A model generated the notes under the pieces. It was not told the origin of the DNA and ran no database searches. It saw only the letters and a list, made by a program, of their open reading frames with translations. A stretch of 64,000 bases of DNA from Stercoripulliclostridium_A sp963642145 (GTDB lineage Bacteria > Bacillota > Clostridia > Christensenellales > DTU072), in the NCBI GenBank assembly GCA_963642145.1, contig CAVIFU010000001.1, positions 71,334 through 135,333 of the forward strand, read 5' to 3'. Below are positions 43,265 through 51,088 of this stretch, in pieces. A program made the translations under genes and the position numbers. The stretch's first letter is position 1. Every line of letters begins with the position of its first letter.

Positions 43265-43308
43265 GGCAAAACAAAACCATACTCCCTGCGTATTTTGGGA
43301 GTATGGTT
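43265..43308 (-). terminator. Terminator of yajC
   Basis: Perfect 12-base-pair stem AACCATACTCCC/GGGAGTATGGTT with a T-rich tail (TTTTGTTTTG) on the minus strand. It may also stop plus-strand readthrough from the TIGR04086-like gene. Confidence 0.82.
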
Positions 43309-43335
43309 CGATTAGATGTAAAATTTTATTTAGGC

Positions 43336-43647
43336 TTAGAGCTTGCTCCTTATTGCGTTTTTGACAATAGTTACGTTAACCGGATTCTCATCGGAACCGA
43401 CGTTAATGGTATAGCGATCGCTTTCGGCGTTGATTTCGACTATGGATCCGACAAATCCGCCAATGGTCATTATTTTATCGCCGACGGAAAGGCTGGACAT
43501 CATATCTTGCATTTTCTTTTTTTGTTTACGTTGAGGGATAATGGTCATGAGAATCATTGCGACGAAGAAAACGCCGAGGATGACAAGCATTATCCAACTG
43601 TTATTGCTGTCCGCGCAAAGCAGACCGAGATTTAATACGTTCGACAT
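43336..43647 (-). CDS. yajC: Preprotein translocase subunit YajC
   Basis: A 103-residue protein with one N-terminal membrane helix (WIMLVILGVFFVAMILMTIIPQRKQKKKMQDMM) and a soluble SH3-like domain (LSVGDKIMTIGGFVGSIVEI). It accompanies SecDF, lying near secDF but transcribed separately. AGGAG precedes the ATG. Confidence 0.94.
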   Translation of the reverse strand: MSNVLNLGLLCADSNNSWIMLVILGVFFVAMILMTIIPQRKQKKKMQDMMSSLSVGDKIMTIGGFVGSIVEINAESDRYTINVGSDENPVNVTIVKNAIRSKL

Positions 43648-43678
43648 TAATATTTACTCCTAATATTTAGTTTATGAT

Positions 43679-43708
43679 ATCATATCATACGCAAGGTGAT
43701 TTTTGCAA
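43679..43708 (-). promoter_or_regulatory. Promoter of yajC
   Basis: TTGCAA-N18-TATGAT with a TGA extension before the -10 box, between tgt and yajC. Confidence 0.55.
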
Positions 43709-43768
43709 TACTTTTTCAAGGTAAAATAATTAAAATTACCTTAAAAGAATTATTTGCATGCAATTCGA

Positions 43769-44878
43769 CTAAAACTTATAATTTTCCAACATTTCGTTTC
43801 GGAAATCAAGCAGTCTGTCATTCCATATCGCTTCCTTGATTTTGGCAGTCAACCTATGCAGGAAGTGTATGTTGTGTATGGAGAGCAACCGTCCGCCGAA
43901 TATCTCGTCCGTGTTTATCAAATGCCTTATGTATGCGCGAGAGTAATTACGGCAGCAATAGCAGTCGCATCCCTCTTCTACCGGCGTATAGTCGTCTTTA
44001 TATCCGGCATTTCTTATGCAAATATCGCCTTTGAAAGTCATCGCGGTACCGTTACGAGCTATACGAGTCGGCAACACGCAATCAAACATATCTATTCCGC
44101 GTACAACGCCTTCAACGATGCAATCGGCACTGCCTACGCCCATGAGGTAGCGCGGCATATTCTTGGGGTAATGCTCCTTCATTACATCAAGCATATCGTA
44201 CATTATCGGCTTTTCCTCGCCGACGGAAAGACCGCCTATCGCTATTCCGCACTTTGCATACGGTGCGGTGCGTTCTATGGCTTCAAGCCTCAAATCCGCA
44301 TACATGTTTCCTTGGATAATCGGGAACAAAATTTGATTTTCACATTCTTCCGCGCGCTTGTAACATCTGTCGAGCCAAGCAACGGTTCTGTCAAGAGCCT
44401 CTTTTGACTTCTTATGGTCGGTACCGGCGGCGGTGCATTCGTCAAACGCCATCATTATGTCCGAGCCCAATGCCTGCTGTATGGCTATGGAGTCCTCCGG
44501 ACGTAAAAAATGTTTACTGCCGTCAATGTGGCTATGGAACATTACGCCTTCATCGGTCACCTTGCGTAACGTCGACAAAGAAAACACTTGAAATCCGCCG
44601 GAATCCGTAAGGATCGGCTTATTCCAGTTCATAAACTTATGTAATCCGCCTGCATTGCGTACAATTTCATGACCGGGTCTCAGATATAAATGGTAGGTAT
44701 TGCTCAGCAAAATTTGGCTACCGCATTCGGCTACTTCTTCGGGAGAAAGCGCTTTAACCGTACCTAACGTGCCTACCGGCATAAATACGGGAGTTTCTAT
44801 TACCCCGTGCGGAGTGGTTAAGCGCCCGATGCGTGCGCCTGTTTGCTTGCATTCTTTGATAATTTCGTACTTAAACAT
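43769..44878 (-). CDS. tgt: tRNA-guanine(34) transglycosylase
   Basis: A 369-residue Tgt that inserts preQ1 at tRNA position 34. TIM barrel with LSNTYHLYLRPGHE, the active-site DSGGFQVFSL, MMAFDECTA (catalytic Asp region), GGLSVGE and the nucleophile block GIDMFDCVLPTRIARNGTAMTF. The zinc site is CDCYCCRNYSRAYIRHL...H. It follows queA by six bases; both act in queuosine synthesis. Confidence 0.97.
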   Translation of the reverse strand: MFKYEIIKECKQTGARIGRLTTPHGVIETPVFMPVGTLGTVKALSPEEVAECGSQILLSNTYHLYLRPGHEIVRNAGGLHKFMNWNKPILTDSGGFQVFSLSTLRKVTDEGVMFHSHIDGSKHFLRPEDSIAIQQALGSDIMMAFDECTAAGTDHKKSKEALDRTVAWLDRCYKRAEECENQILFPIIQGNMYADLRLEAIERTAPYAKCGIAIGGLSVGEEKPIMYDMLDVMKEHYPKNMPRYLMGVGSADCIVEGVVRGIDMFDCVLPTRIARNGTAMTFKGDICIRNAGYKDDYTPVEEGCDCYCCRNYSRAYIRHLINTDEIFGGRLLSIHNIHFLHRLTAKIKEAIWNDRLLDFRNEMLENYKF

Positions 44879-44884
44879 AGTGCC

Positions 44885-45928
44885 TCACAGAAATAATGTT
44901 GCGTCGCCGAAACTGAAAAATCTATATTTTTCCTTAACGGCTAAATTATATAATTCCAAAACTTTTTCGCGCCCGACAAGAGCGGAAACAAGCATAACGA
45001 GCGTGCTTTCCGGCAGATGGAAATTGGTTATAAGTCCTTTGACGACTTTGAACTTATACGGCGGATATATGAATATGCTCGTATAGCCTTCCCCTGCTTT
45101 AACTTTTCCGTTTTCGTCCGCGGCACTCTCCAATGTTCTTACGGAAGTCGTCCCTACGGCTATCACGCGCCGCCCCTCTTCGATTGCTTTATTTATTTTT
45201 TCGGCGCTTTCTTCGGTGACTTTGTAATACTCCTCGTGCATTTTGTGATCGAGAATGTTTTTACATTTTACCGGGCGGAACGTGCCTAACCCGACATGCA
45301 GAAGCACTTCCGCAAATTCAACGCCTTTATCTTTTAACGTCTGTATCAATTCGGGTGTAAAGTGAAGCCCTGCCGTAGGTGCGGCGGCGGAGCCGTCAAT
45401 CTTTGCGTAGACCGTTTGATAACGAGTCTTGTCTACAAGTTTTTCCGTAATATACGGAGGCAGCGGCACATTGCCGACTCTATCCAAGATATCCTCAAAA
45501 ACTCCGTCAAATTCAAACTCGATAACCCTGACGCCGTTATCCGGGTCGATTGACTTAATTGTCAGTTTAAGTTCCTCATTTATGACAATTCGGGAGCCTA
45601 TTTTAGCTTTTTTCGCCGGACGTAGAATTGCTTCCCATTGCGTGTAATCGATTCTTTTCAGCAACAGAATTTCGTACTCGCGACCTTTTTCGTCGTAACC
45701 GAACAATCTTGCCGGGATAACTCGAGTATTGTTAATCACCAACAAGTCGCCTTTACGCAAAATGTCAGGCAGATCGTGAAATATACGATGCTCCACTTTG
45801 TCTTGCTCCATATTGTAATAGAGCAAACGCGAAGAATCCCTCGGCGTTGCCGGTGTTTGCGCTATAAGTTCTTCCGGAAGCTCATAAAAATACGATGAGG
45901 TGTCGTTTAGATCAACTGTCACTGCCAT
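44885..45928 (-). CDS. queA: S-adenosylmethionine:tRNA ribosyltransferase-isomerase
   Basis: A 347-residue QueA that converts preQ1 to epoxyqueuosine on tRNA. ELPEELIAQTPATPRDSSRLL, FHDLPDILRKGDLLVINNTRVIPARLFG, AAPTAGLHFTPELI and the C-terminal LITNFHLPESTLVMLVSALVG are signatures. GGAGGATA precedes the ATG. The start overlaps ruvB by 17 bases, as expected in the ruvAB-queA-tgt unit. Confidence 0.97.
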   Translation of the reverse strand: MAVTVDLNDTSSYFYELPEELIAQTPATPRDSSRLLYYNMEQDKVEHRIFHDLPDILRKGDLLVINNTRVIPARLFGYDEKGREYEILLLKRIDYTQWEAILRPAKKAKIGSRIVINEELKLTIKSIDPDNGVRVIEFEFDGVFEDILDRVGNVPLPPYITEKLVDKTRYQTVYAKIDGSAAAPTAGLHFTPELIQTLKDKGVEFAEVLLHVGLGTFRPVKCKNILDHKMHEEYYKVTEESAEKINKAIEEGRRVIAVGTTSVRTLESAADENGKVKAGEGYTSIFIYPPYKFKVVKGLITNFHLPESTLVMLVSALVGREKVLELYNLAVKEKYRFFSFGDATLFL

Positions 45929-47027
45929 TATCCTCCGTATTCCAGTTAAGTAAAGTTATTTCTTTGCGTTGTTTATATGCCGTATCCAGCCCGAGATGCT
46001 CGTAGGCGTGGCTGAGACATATTCTACCGCGTGGCGTGCGCGCTATAAAACCGAGTTGTATAAGGAACGGCTCATATACGTCCTCTATTGTCGTTGGTTC
46101 CTCGCCTGTCGCCGCAGAAAGCGTATCCAAGCCCACGGGACCGCCGTCAAACTTTTCTATTATCGTTCTCAAAATAAGCCTGTCGATGTGGTCAAGCCCG
46201 AGTTTATCGACCTCCAAGCGCGCGAGAGCTTTGTTTGTGATGTCAATATTTACGGACGAGTTTTCATATTCCGCAAAATCTCTTACCCTGCGCAACAGCC
46301 TATTCGCTATACGCGGAGTTCCGCGAGAACGTGAAGCGATTTCAACGCTTGCGCGATCTTCTATATCGATATTCAAAATTTTTGCGGAACGACGCACAAT
46401 CATACCGAGCTGTTCCGGCGTGTATAGCTCGAGTCTGCAAATTATACCGAATCTGTCTCTTAGCGGTGCGGAGATATTGCCGGCTTTGGTCGTCGCGCCC
46501 ACGAGTGTAAACGGTTGAATATTCAACTTCATCGTCCTTGCCGAAGGTCCTTGTCCTACGACAAAATCGACAACGTAATCTTCCATCGCCGGGTATAGCA
46601 GCTCTTCCGTCGTGCGATTCAGCCTATGAATTTCATCGATGAAGAACACAGCTTTGGGTTGAAGGTTGGTAAGATTCGCAACGAGTTCCGCATTTTTTTC
46701 AAAGGCAGGACCCGATGTCGACTTAATATCAACGCCCATCTCGTTGGCAATAATCTTGCTTAAAGTGGTTTTGCCGAGCCCCGGAGGTCCGTACAAAAGC
46801 ACGTGATCCAACGCTTCCCCTCTTGCCTTTGCGCTGTGCATAAAAACACGCAAATTTTCTTTTATGCGATCTTGTCCGATGTATTCGTCAAGAGTTGTCG
46901 GACGTAAAACATTTTCGTTTTCGTCAGACGGCAGCTCATCCGGAGTTGTTATGCGTTCATCAACGTTACATCCGTCAAAATCGTCGTGCACTTCAAATTT
47001 CTTGAAGTAATCGTCGTCTGAATACAT
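45912..47027 (-). CDS. ruvB: Holliday junction helicase subunit RuvB
   Basis: A 371-residue AAA+ motor. A longer-than-usual N-terminal segment (first ~35 residues, acidic) precedes RPTTLDEYIGQDRIKENL. Walker A GPPGLGKTT, Walker B FIDEIHRLNRTTEE, sensor 1 ATTKAGNISAPLRDRFG and the C-terminal winged helix (GGPVGLDTLSAATGEEPTTIEDVYEPFLIQLGFIARTPRGR) are intact. Start overlaps the ruvA stop by one base. Confidence 0.97.
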   Translation of the reverse strand: MYSDDDYFKKFEVHDDFDGCNVDERITTPDELPSDENENVLRPTTLDEYIGQDRIKENLRVFMHSAKARGEALDHVLLYGPPGLGKTTLSKIIANEMGVDIKSTSGPAFEKNAELVANLTNLQPKAVFFIDEIHRLNRTTEELLYPAMEDYVVDFVVGQGPSARTMKLNIQPFTLVGATTKAGNISAPLRDRFGIICRLELYTPEQLGMIVRRSAKILNIDIEDRASVEIASRSRGTPRIANRLLRRVRDFAEYENSSVNIDITNKALARLEVDKLGLDHIDRLILRTIIEKFDGGPVGLDTLSAATGEEPTTIEDVYEPFLIQLGFIARTPRGRICLSHAYEHLGLDTAYKQRKEITLLNWNTEDNGSDS

Positions 47028-47626
47028 TATTTATCCATTCTCCTTAACGCTTTAATGATTAAGTCTTCCAAACTCGTGGCTTCTTTACGCACTGCGCTTA
47101 CAAGCGATATTGCTTCGGATTGTCCTACGCCGAGCGCTTTGAGGGCGTTTATCGCATCGGATGAAAGCTCATCCAAACCGGAAGTTATCGTTACCGTTTC
47201 GCCGGATATGTAATCGGTTTCAGTATCTGTAAGTTTCTCTTTAAGTTCGAGTACTATACGCTCCGCCGTTTTTTTGCCGACACCTTTGATCTTTGCTATG
47301 GATTTGATATCGCCTGTCACTATACATACCGCCAACGAGCTCGGCTCCATTCCGGAAAGAATACCGATCGACGCCTTGGGCCCTATTCCGCTGATAGATA
47401 TGAGTTTGAGAAACATCAGCTTTTCTTCTCTGGAAATAAATCCGTATAAACTCATCTCGTCTTCTCTGACGTACAAGTAGGTATGCAACTTAACGCGCTC
47501 GCCTATCGGCGGAAGTTTGTTGAGCGAACTTACCGATACCGTAATTTCGTAACCTATGCCTCCGACATCCAAAGTGACAACGTTGCCGTTAACGTAAATT
47601 AATTGTCCGTAAATATAAGAATACAT
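47027..47626 (-). CDS. ruvA: Holliday junction-binding subunit RuvA
   Basis: A 199-residue RuvA with an OB fold (MYSYIYGQLIYVNGNVVTLDVGGIGYEI), two helix-hairpin-helix motifs (ISGIGPKASIGILSG; IKGVGKKTAERIVLELK) and a C-terminal RuvB-binding UBA-like domain (SDAINALKALGVGQSEAISLVSAV). GGAG precedes the ATG, which overlaps the ruvC stop by one base. Confidence 0.96.
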   Translation of the reverse strand: MYSYIYGQLIYVNGNVVTLDVGGIGYEITVSVSSLNKLPPIGERVKLHTYLYVREDEMSLYGFISREEKLMFLKLISISGIGPKASIGILSGMEPSSLAVCIVTGDIKSIAKIKGVGKKTAERIVLELKEKLTDTETDYISGETVTITSGLDELSSDAINALKALGVGQSEAISLVSAVRKEATSLEDLIIKALRRMDK

Positions 47627-48120
47627 CAGTGAACTCCGAAATCTCCCATTTGAGAATTGGTTTGCGCAAACGTAACTGCTACCGACAAGGCATCCGCCGC
47701 GTCATCTGGCTTAGGTATTTCCTTTAATCCGAGATGCACGGTGATCATGGATTGTATTTGTTTTTTGTCCGCTTTGCCATATCCCGTGATCGCTTGTTTT
47801 ATTTGCATGGGCGTAAACTCATACAGCTCAATGCCGGACTTTTGAGCCACGTACAGCACGACGCCCCTTGCCTCCGCCACCATGATTGCGGTCTTTTGGT
47901 TGTTGTAGAAAAACAATTCCTCCACGGCTATCGCATCCGGCTTATAATGGACGATTAGTTTCTCCAACTGTTCGCCAATAAACGCAAGCCGTTCCGGGAA
48001 ATTGGTCGTTTTGGGAGTTTCTATGGCTCCGTAAGCAACGGCTTTATGCTTAAAGCCGTTAGTTGCGATTACTCCAAAACCCAAAATTCCGTATCCGGGA
48101 TCGATACCAAGTACAACCAT
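47626..48120 (-). CDS. ruvC: Crossover junction endodeoxyribonuclease RuvC
   Basis: A 164-residue Holliday-junction resolvase. The acidic residues lie in GIDPGYGILGFG (Asp7 region), AVEELFF (Glu) and PDDAADALSVAV (two Asp). First gene of the ruvC-ruvA-ruvB-queA-tgt unit. There is no Shine-Dalgarno; a promoter overlaps the start region, so the mRNA is likely leaderless or nearly so. Confidence 0.95.
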   Translation of the reverse strand: MVVLGIDPGYGILGFGVIATNGFKHKAVAYGAIETPKTTNFPERLAFIGEQLEKLIVHYKPDAIAVEELFFYNNQKTAIMVAEARGVVLYVAQKSGIELYEFTPMQIKQAITGYGKADKKQIQSMITVHLGLKEIPKPDDAADALSVAVTFAQTNSQMGDFGVH

Positions 48121-48127
48121 ATATTAT

Positions 48128-48156
48128 AGTTTACTTTAATAAACTAAATAAGTCAA
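48128..48156 (-). promoter_or_regulatory. Promoter of ruvCAB-queA-tgt, near-leaderless spacing
   Basis: TTGACT-N17-TAAACT ending seven bases before the ruvC ATG. A better TATAAT is also present but ends only two bases before ATG and has no -35 partner. Either way the 5' leader would be near zero. Confidence 0.55.
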
Positions 48157-48195
48157 TAAAAAAGCCCTAACTCAATACGTTGCGACGGGGCTTTT
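48157..48195 (-). terminator. Terminator of the TM1266-ABC operon
   Basis: AAAAGCCC...GGGCTTTT-type stem with a T-run on the minus strand, 22 bases after the ABC ATPase stop. Confidence 0.72.
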
Positions 48196-48216
48196 CGTTT
48201 GGATTAAGCGCCCTCC

Positions 48217-48900
48217 TCAATCAATTTTAGATTCTGCCAAAATAGCGTTTATGTTTCTAAGAATCTCTTCTCGATTTTGCATTTGAACGTGAGCGCGCAA
48301 AGAAACTTCTGCCGGACGCCCGGAAAGCACGATGAGTTCGTCCGCAAGACTAAACGCCTCGTCTGCCTGATGGGTAATGATAATTGTCGTTCTTTCCTCG
48401 TTTTTAAGGAGTATTTTAAGATAATCTATCAATCTTTGTTTTACTCCGACGTCCAAACCTCGGAACGGTTCGTCGAGTAGAATGTATTCCGACGGATACA
48501 CGAATGCACGCGCGAGAGCAACGCGTTGCGCCATGCCCGTGGATAATTCAGAAGGAAATTTTTTTGCGTCGTCCGAAAGCTCGACCGTTTTCAGCACATC
48601 TACAATCGCGCGTTTACGCGTCGCCTTGTCCTTGATTTTATGTTTGATGGCATACTCTAAATTACCTTCGACTGTTAGGTTCGGCAACAACGCCGGATCT
48701 CCGAAAACGGCGCCGACTTTTCCGTTCATTTCAACGCTTCCGTCGTATTCGGTCAGTCCTACCATTATGCGCCCGAGAGTACTTTTGCCTACTCCGGAAG
48801 CGCCCATGATTGCGGTTACTTTGTTTTCGCTTATTTCAAGATTGAAGTTCTCGAAAACGAGCTCGTCATCAAATTTTTTCGTTATGTTTACAAACTTCAT
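48217..48900 (-). CDS. ABC transporter ATPase (nitrate/sulfonate/taurine type)
   Basis: A 227-residue ATPase of an importer. Walker A GASGVGKST, signature LSTGMAQRVALARA (normally LSGGM), Walker B YILLDEPFRGLD and switch His in ITHQADEAF are present. The Q-loop reads VFGDPALLP where the family has VFQEPALLP, so the glutamine that links nucleotide site and permease is a glycine. The ATG at 48900 is chosen (AGGTGG five bases upstream) over a GTG three codons earlier. It overlaps the permease by four bases. Confidence 0.85.
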   Translation of the reverse strand: MKFVNITKKFDDELVFENFNLEISENKVTAIMGASGVGKSTLGRIMVGLTEYDGSVEMNGKVGAVFGDPALLPNLTVEGNLEYAIKHKIKDKATRKRAIVDVLKTVELSDDAKKFPSELSTGMAQRVALARAFVYPSEYILLDEPFRGLDVGVKQRLIDYLKILLKNEERTTIIITHQADEAFSLADELIVLSGRPAEVSLRAHVQMQNREEILRNINAILAESKID

Positions 48901-49664
48901 TTTTGCCACCTAATCGTTATGCGTTTGATAAGATATACGATCGATTCTGCAAAATAGCCGAGCAAAATTGCTACAATCGTCCAAGCCAGTAATGCCGGCG
49001 TATCGAGATAAGCTCTCGAAATCTGCATATTGATTCCCATCGATGACGATGTTTGCGCAAGCACTTCTCCCGCGATTGTCACTTTAATCGAAAGCGAAAT
49101 TCCGCTACGTATTGCGTCCAAAGCCGATGGCGCAACATATGGTAAATACATTTTGAAAATCTTACGTAGCAAAGGCACCTCGAATGCCTTACTTATATCT
49201 ATCAATCTTTTATCCACATCGTTAAGTGCAGACGAAAACGAGCCGTACAACACCGGAAATACCAACAGGAACGATACAAGCAGCGGAACGGTTTTTGCGC
49301 TCAGCCAAATAATCGCCAATAAGATTATAGACATTGTAGGCACTGCACGCGCTATAACGACTATCGGCGCAAAAATTTTACCGACAGGCGGACATAAATA
49401 AGAAATTACGGAAAGTACCGCAGCAACTCCCAAAGCAACCAAAAATCCCGCGATTGCGCGCAAAGAAGTGCCTCCTACCGCCAACCAAAACTTTTTGCTT
49501 TGGAGCAAGAGCCACAATTCTTTAATAGTCCGTCCGGGCGTAGGCAAAATCATCTCGATGTCGGTTATCAATGCGATGATATACCAAATCAAGACGAAAA
49601 TTGCCACGCCGATCAACGGATATATTACGTCTAAAATTTTTTTGAGAGCAGCTTTTTTGCGCAT
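48897..49664 (-). CDS. ABC transporter permease (TauC/SsuC family)
   Basis: A 255-residue inner-membrane permease with six helices and the EAA-loop region KAFEVPLLRKIFKMYLPYVAPSALDAIRSGISLSIKVTIAGEVLAQTSSSMG, which contacts the ATPase. The fold is that of nitrate/sulfonate/taurine/thiamine-precursor importers. Between SBP and ATPase genes; a four-base gap separates it from the SBP stop side. Confidence 0.88.
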   Translation of the reverse strand: MRKKAALKKILDVIYPLIGVAIFVLIWYIIALITDIEMILPTPGRTIKELWLLLQSKKFWLAVGGTSLRAIAGFLVALGVAAVLSVISYLCPPVGKIFAPIVVIARAVPTMSIILLAIIWLSAKTVPLLVSFLLVFPVLYGSFSSALNDVDKRLIDISKAFEVPLLRKIFKMYLPYVAPSALDAIRSGISLSIKVTIAGEVLAQTSSSMGINMQISRAYLDTPALLAWTIVAILLGYFAESIVYLIKRITIRWQK

Positions 49665-49667
49665 TGA

Positions 49668-50696
49668 CTATTGTGCGAAGAACTCATCATCCGGTATGCT
49701 TCCGCCTATGGCGGTAGGATTGGATGCATACAAAACGCTCAAATATGCATTCACTGCCGATTTTGCGTTCTGCGCCTTGACCAACTTAATATTGCAAGAC
49801 TCTACTATTTGCGGAGTCAGTACGGTGAGCGCGGTGGAACCGCCGGCTTTCAACGCTTCGAGTGCGGTTTGGGCGTTGTCTTTTACCCAAGAGTTATTTT
49901 CTTCCAACAACCCGAGCAAGTAGTTAATCATATCTTTGTGCTCGGATGTCAAAAGTTCGGAACGCGCGAACAAACTTGCCTGAGGGAATCCGCCGGTTGT
50001 GCCGGAAGCCTCGTTCCAAATGTCTTGTATGGACAGTAGCGTCGTGGTAGCCGCGTTATTATTGCATTGCGTGACGGCAGGTTCGCCCAAAACGCCGAAT
50101 TTTGCCGTTCCCTTTTTCAAAAGCGGAATTAACTCTTTACCGGAAGAAACGTAACGCAACGCAACGTATTTCGCACTTTCCGTTTCTGTATTTTGATATG
50201 CGATGCCGTAATGATCCAAAACATATCTGAATGTAATATCCGGAGTCGCGCCTTGTCCGATGTTATATACCGTTTTCCCTTTGAGCGATTCGAGTTTTTC
50301 CTGCAAAGTATCTCCGCTAAGGCTTTCTTTACCGACCATGTAAAGAGAACCCTGTATGTCCGTTGCCAAGAGTTTGATGTTTTTACCGCCTCTGTTGTAG
50401 ATCGTAGCGCCTATGTTGGTGGGGGCAATTGCTATATTGGCTTCACCGTTTTGCAACTTTGCGCTAATTTTGTCGGCACCGTCGACGATTGAAAGATTAA
50501 ATTCATATCCCGCATAAGTCGGCTTATCCTTGAACAACTTTGCAAGAGCAATTGCCGGGGAGCCGTCCGGAACAATAATATTTACAACCGTAGTCGTTGA
50601 GTCATTGTCGTCCGATTTGCAAGCAAATAAGCTTATCGAAAGTACGGAAATAAGCAATATACAGAAAATTGCAACCAAAACTTTGTTTCTTTTCAT
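49668..50696 (-). CDS. ABC transporter substrate-binding lipoprotein (NMT1-like)
   Basis: A 342-residue lipoprotein with lipobox SLFAC (Cys26). The mature part is a two-lobe NMT1/THI5/TauA-type fold (VNIIVPDGSPAIALAKLFKDKPTYAGYEFNLSIVDGADKISAKLQNGEANIAIAPTNIGATIYN). The ligand cannot be deduced. GGAGGC lies before the ATG, just after the TM1266-like stop. It is a likely LspA client. Confidence 0.87.
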   Translation of the reverse strand: MKRNKVLVAIFCILLISVLSISLFACKSDDNDSTTTVVNIIVPDGSPAIALAKLFKDKPTYAGYEFNLSIVDGADKISAKLQNGEANIAIAPTNIGATIYNRGGKNIKLLATDIQGSLYMVGKESLSGDTLQEKLESLKGKTVYNIGQGATPDITFRYVLDHYGIAYQNTETESAKYVALRYVSSGKELIPLLKKGTAKFGVLGEPAVTQCNNNAATTTLLSIQDIWNEASGTTGGFPQASLFARSELLTSEHKDMINYLLGLLEENNSWVKDNAQTALEALKAGGSTALTVLTPQIVESCNIKLVKAQNAKSAVNAYLSVLYASNPTAIGGSIPDDEFFAQ

Positions 50697-50697
50697 T

Positions 50698-50946
50698 TTA
50701 TGCCTCCACTGAAACTATTGCGGATTTAACGCTTATCGCGTTTAGTCGCCCGAGTTTACCTGTCATTGCGGATATTCTCTCATTTGATCCGCTGACAACT
50801 ACGCTTATCGCGTAAATGTCTTTGTCCCTATCCGGTATGCCCATACGTCCGCGGATAATATCCGCGTTGTCGCTAAGTATAGCCTGTACGCTCGGCACAA
50901 CATGCCTGTCGGTAACTATTATTGCTACGACTCCTATTTTTTCCAT
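50698..50946 (-). CDS. TM1266-family (iron-only hydrogenase system) putative regulator
   Basis: An 82-residue ACT/NikR-C-like small protein: MEKIGVVAIIVTDRHVVPSVQAILSDNADIIRGRMGIPDRDKDIYAISVVVSGSNERISAMTGKLGRLNAISVKSAIV. This matches the family named after Thermotoga TM1266, usually adjacent to [FeFe]-hydrogenase maturation genes (hydG, hydE). Here no hyd gene is in view; instead it heads an ABC-transporter operon. It may sense the transported ligand. AAAGGAGAGG precedes the ATG but lies in a terminator stem. Confidence 0.82.
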   Translation of the reverse strand: MEKIGVVAIIVTDRHVVPSVQAILSDNADIIRGRMGIPDRDKDIYAISVVVSGSNERISAMTGKLGRLNAISVKSAIVSVEA

Positions 50947-50947
50947 G

Positions 50948-51030
50948 AAAAAAGCCTCTCCTTTAGTATTCGGAAAGAGGCATACGATATATGCAAAATC
51001 GGCTTATTTCGTCAATGCTTACTCTCCGAA
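50948..51030 (-). promoter_or_regulatory. Structured leader with antiterminator/terminator switch, class unassigned
   Basis: In the ~107-base leader, TTCGGAGAG (5' arm) can pair with CTCTTTCCGAA, enclosing ~45 bases with a GCATA/TATGC hairpin. The same CCTCTTT segment can instead pair with the downstream AGAGGC, forming a stem followed by six Ts immediately before the ATG and hiding the ribosome site. The two folds exclude each other, the usual layout of a riboswitch or attenuator. I could not match it to TPP, THF or other classes I recall. Confidence 0.6.
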
Positions 51031-51059
51031 CGTGTCATCGATTCAGGTTAACTATGATT

Positions 51060-51088
51060 ATAATACAATATATTTATTCTATTGTCAA
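51060..51088 (-). promoter_or_regulatory. Promoter of the TM1266-ABC operon
   Basis: TTGACA-N17-TATTAT. The -35 box lies inside the last codons of the upstream degenerate ABC ATPase gene, so the operon is independently transcribed. Confidence 0.78.

Noticed and set aside
50969..51060. TPP or THF riboswitch identity for the TM1266-ABC leader
   Set aside because: AACCTGA and GGAGAGTA stretches are suggestive, but the CTGAGA element and second TPP arm, and the THF core, are missing or wrongly ordered.
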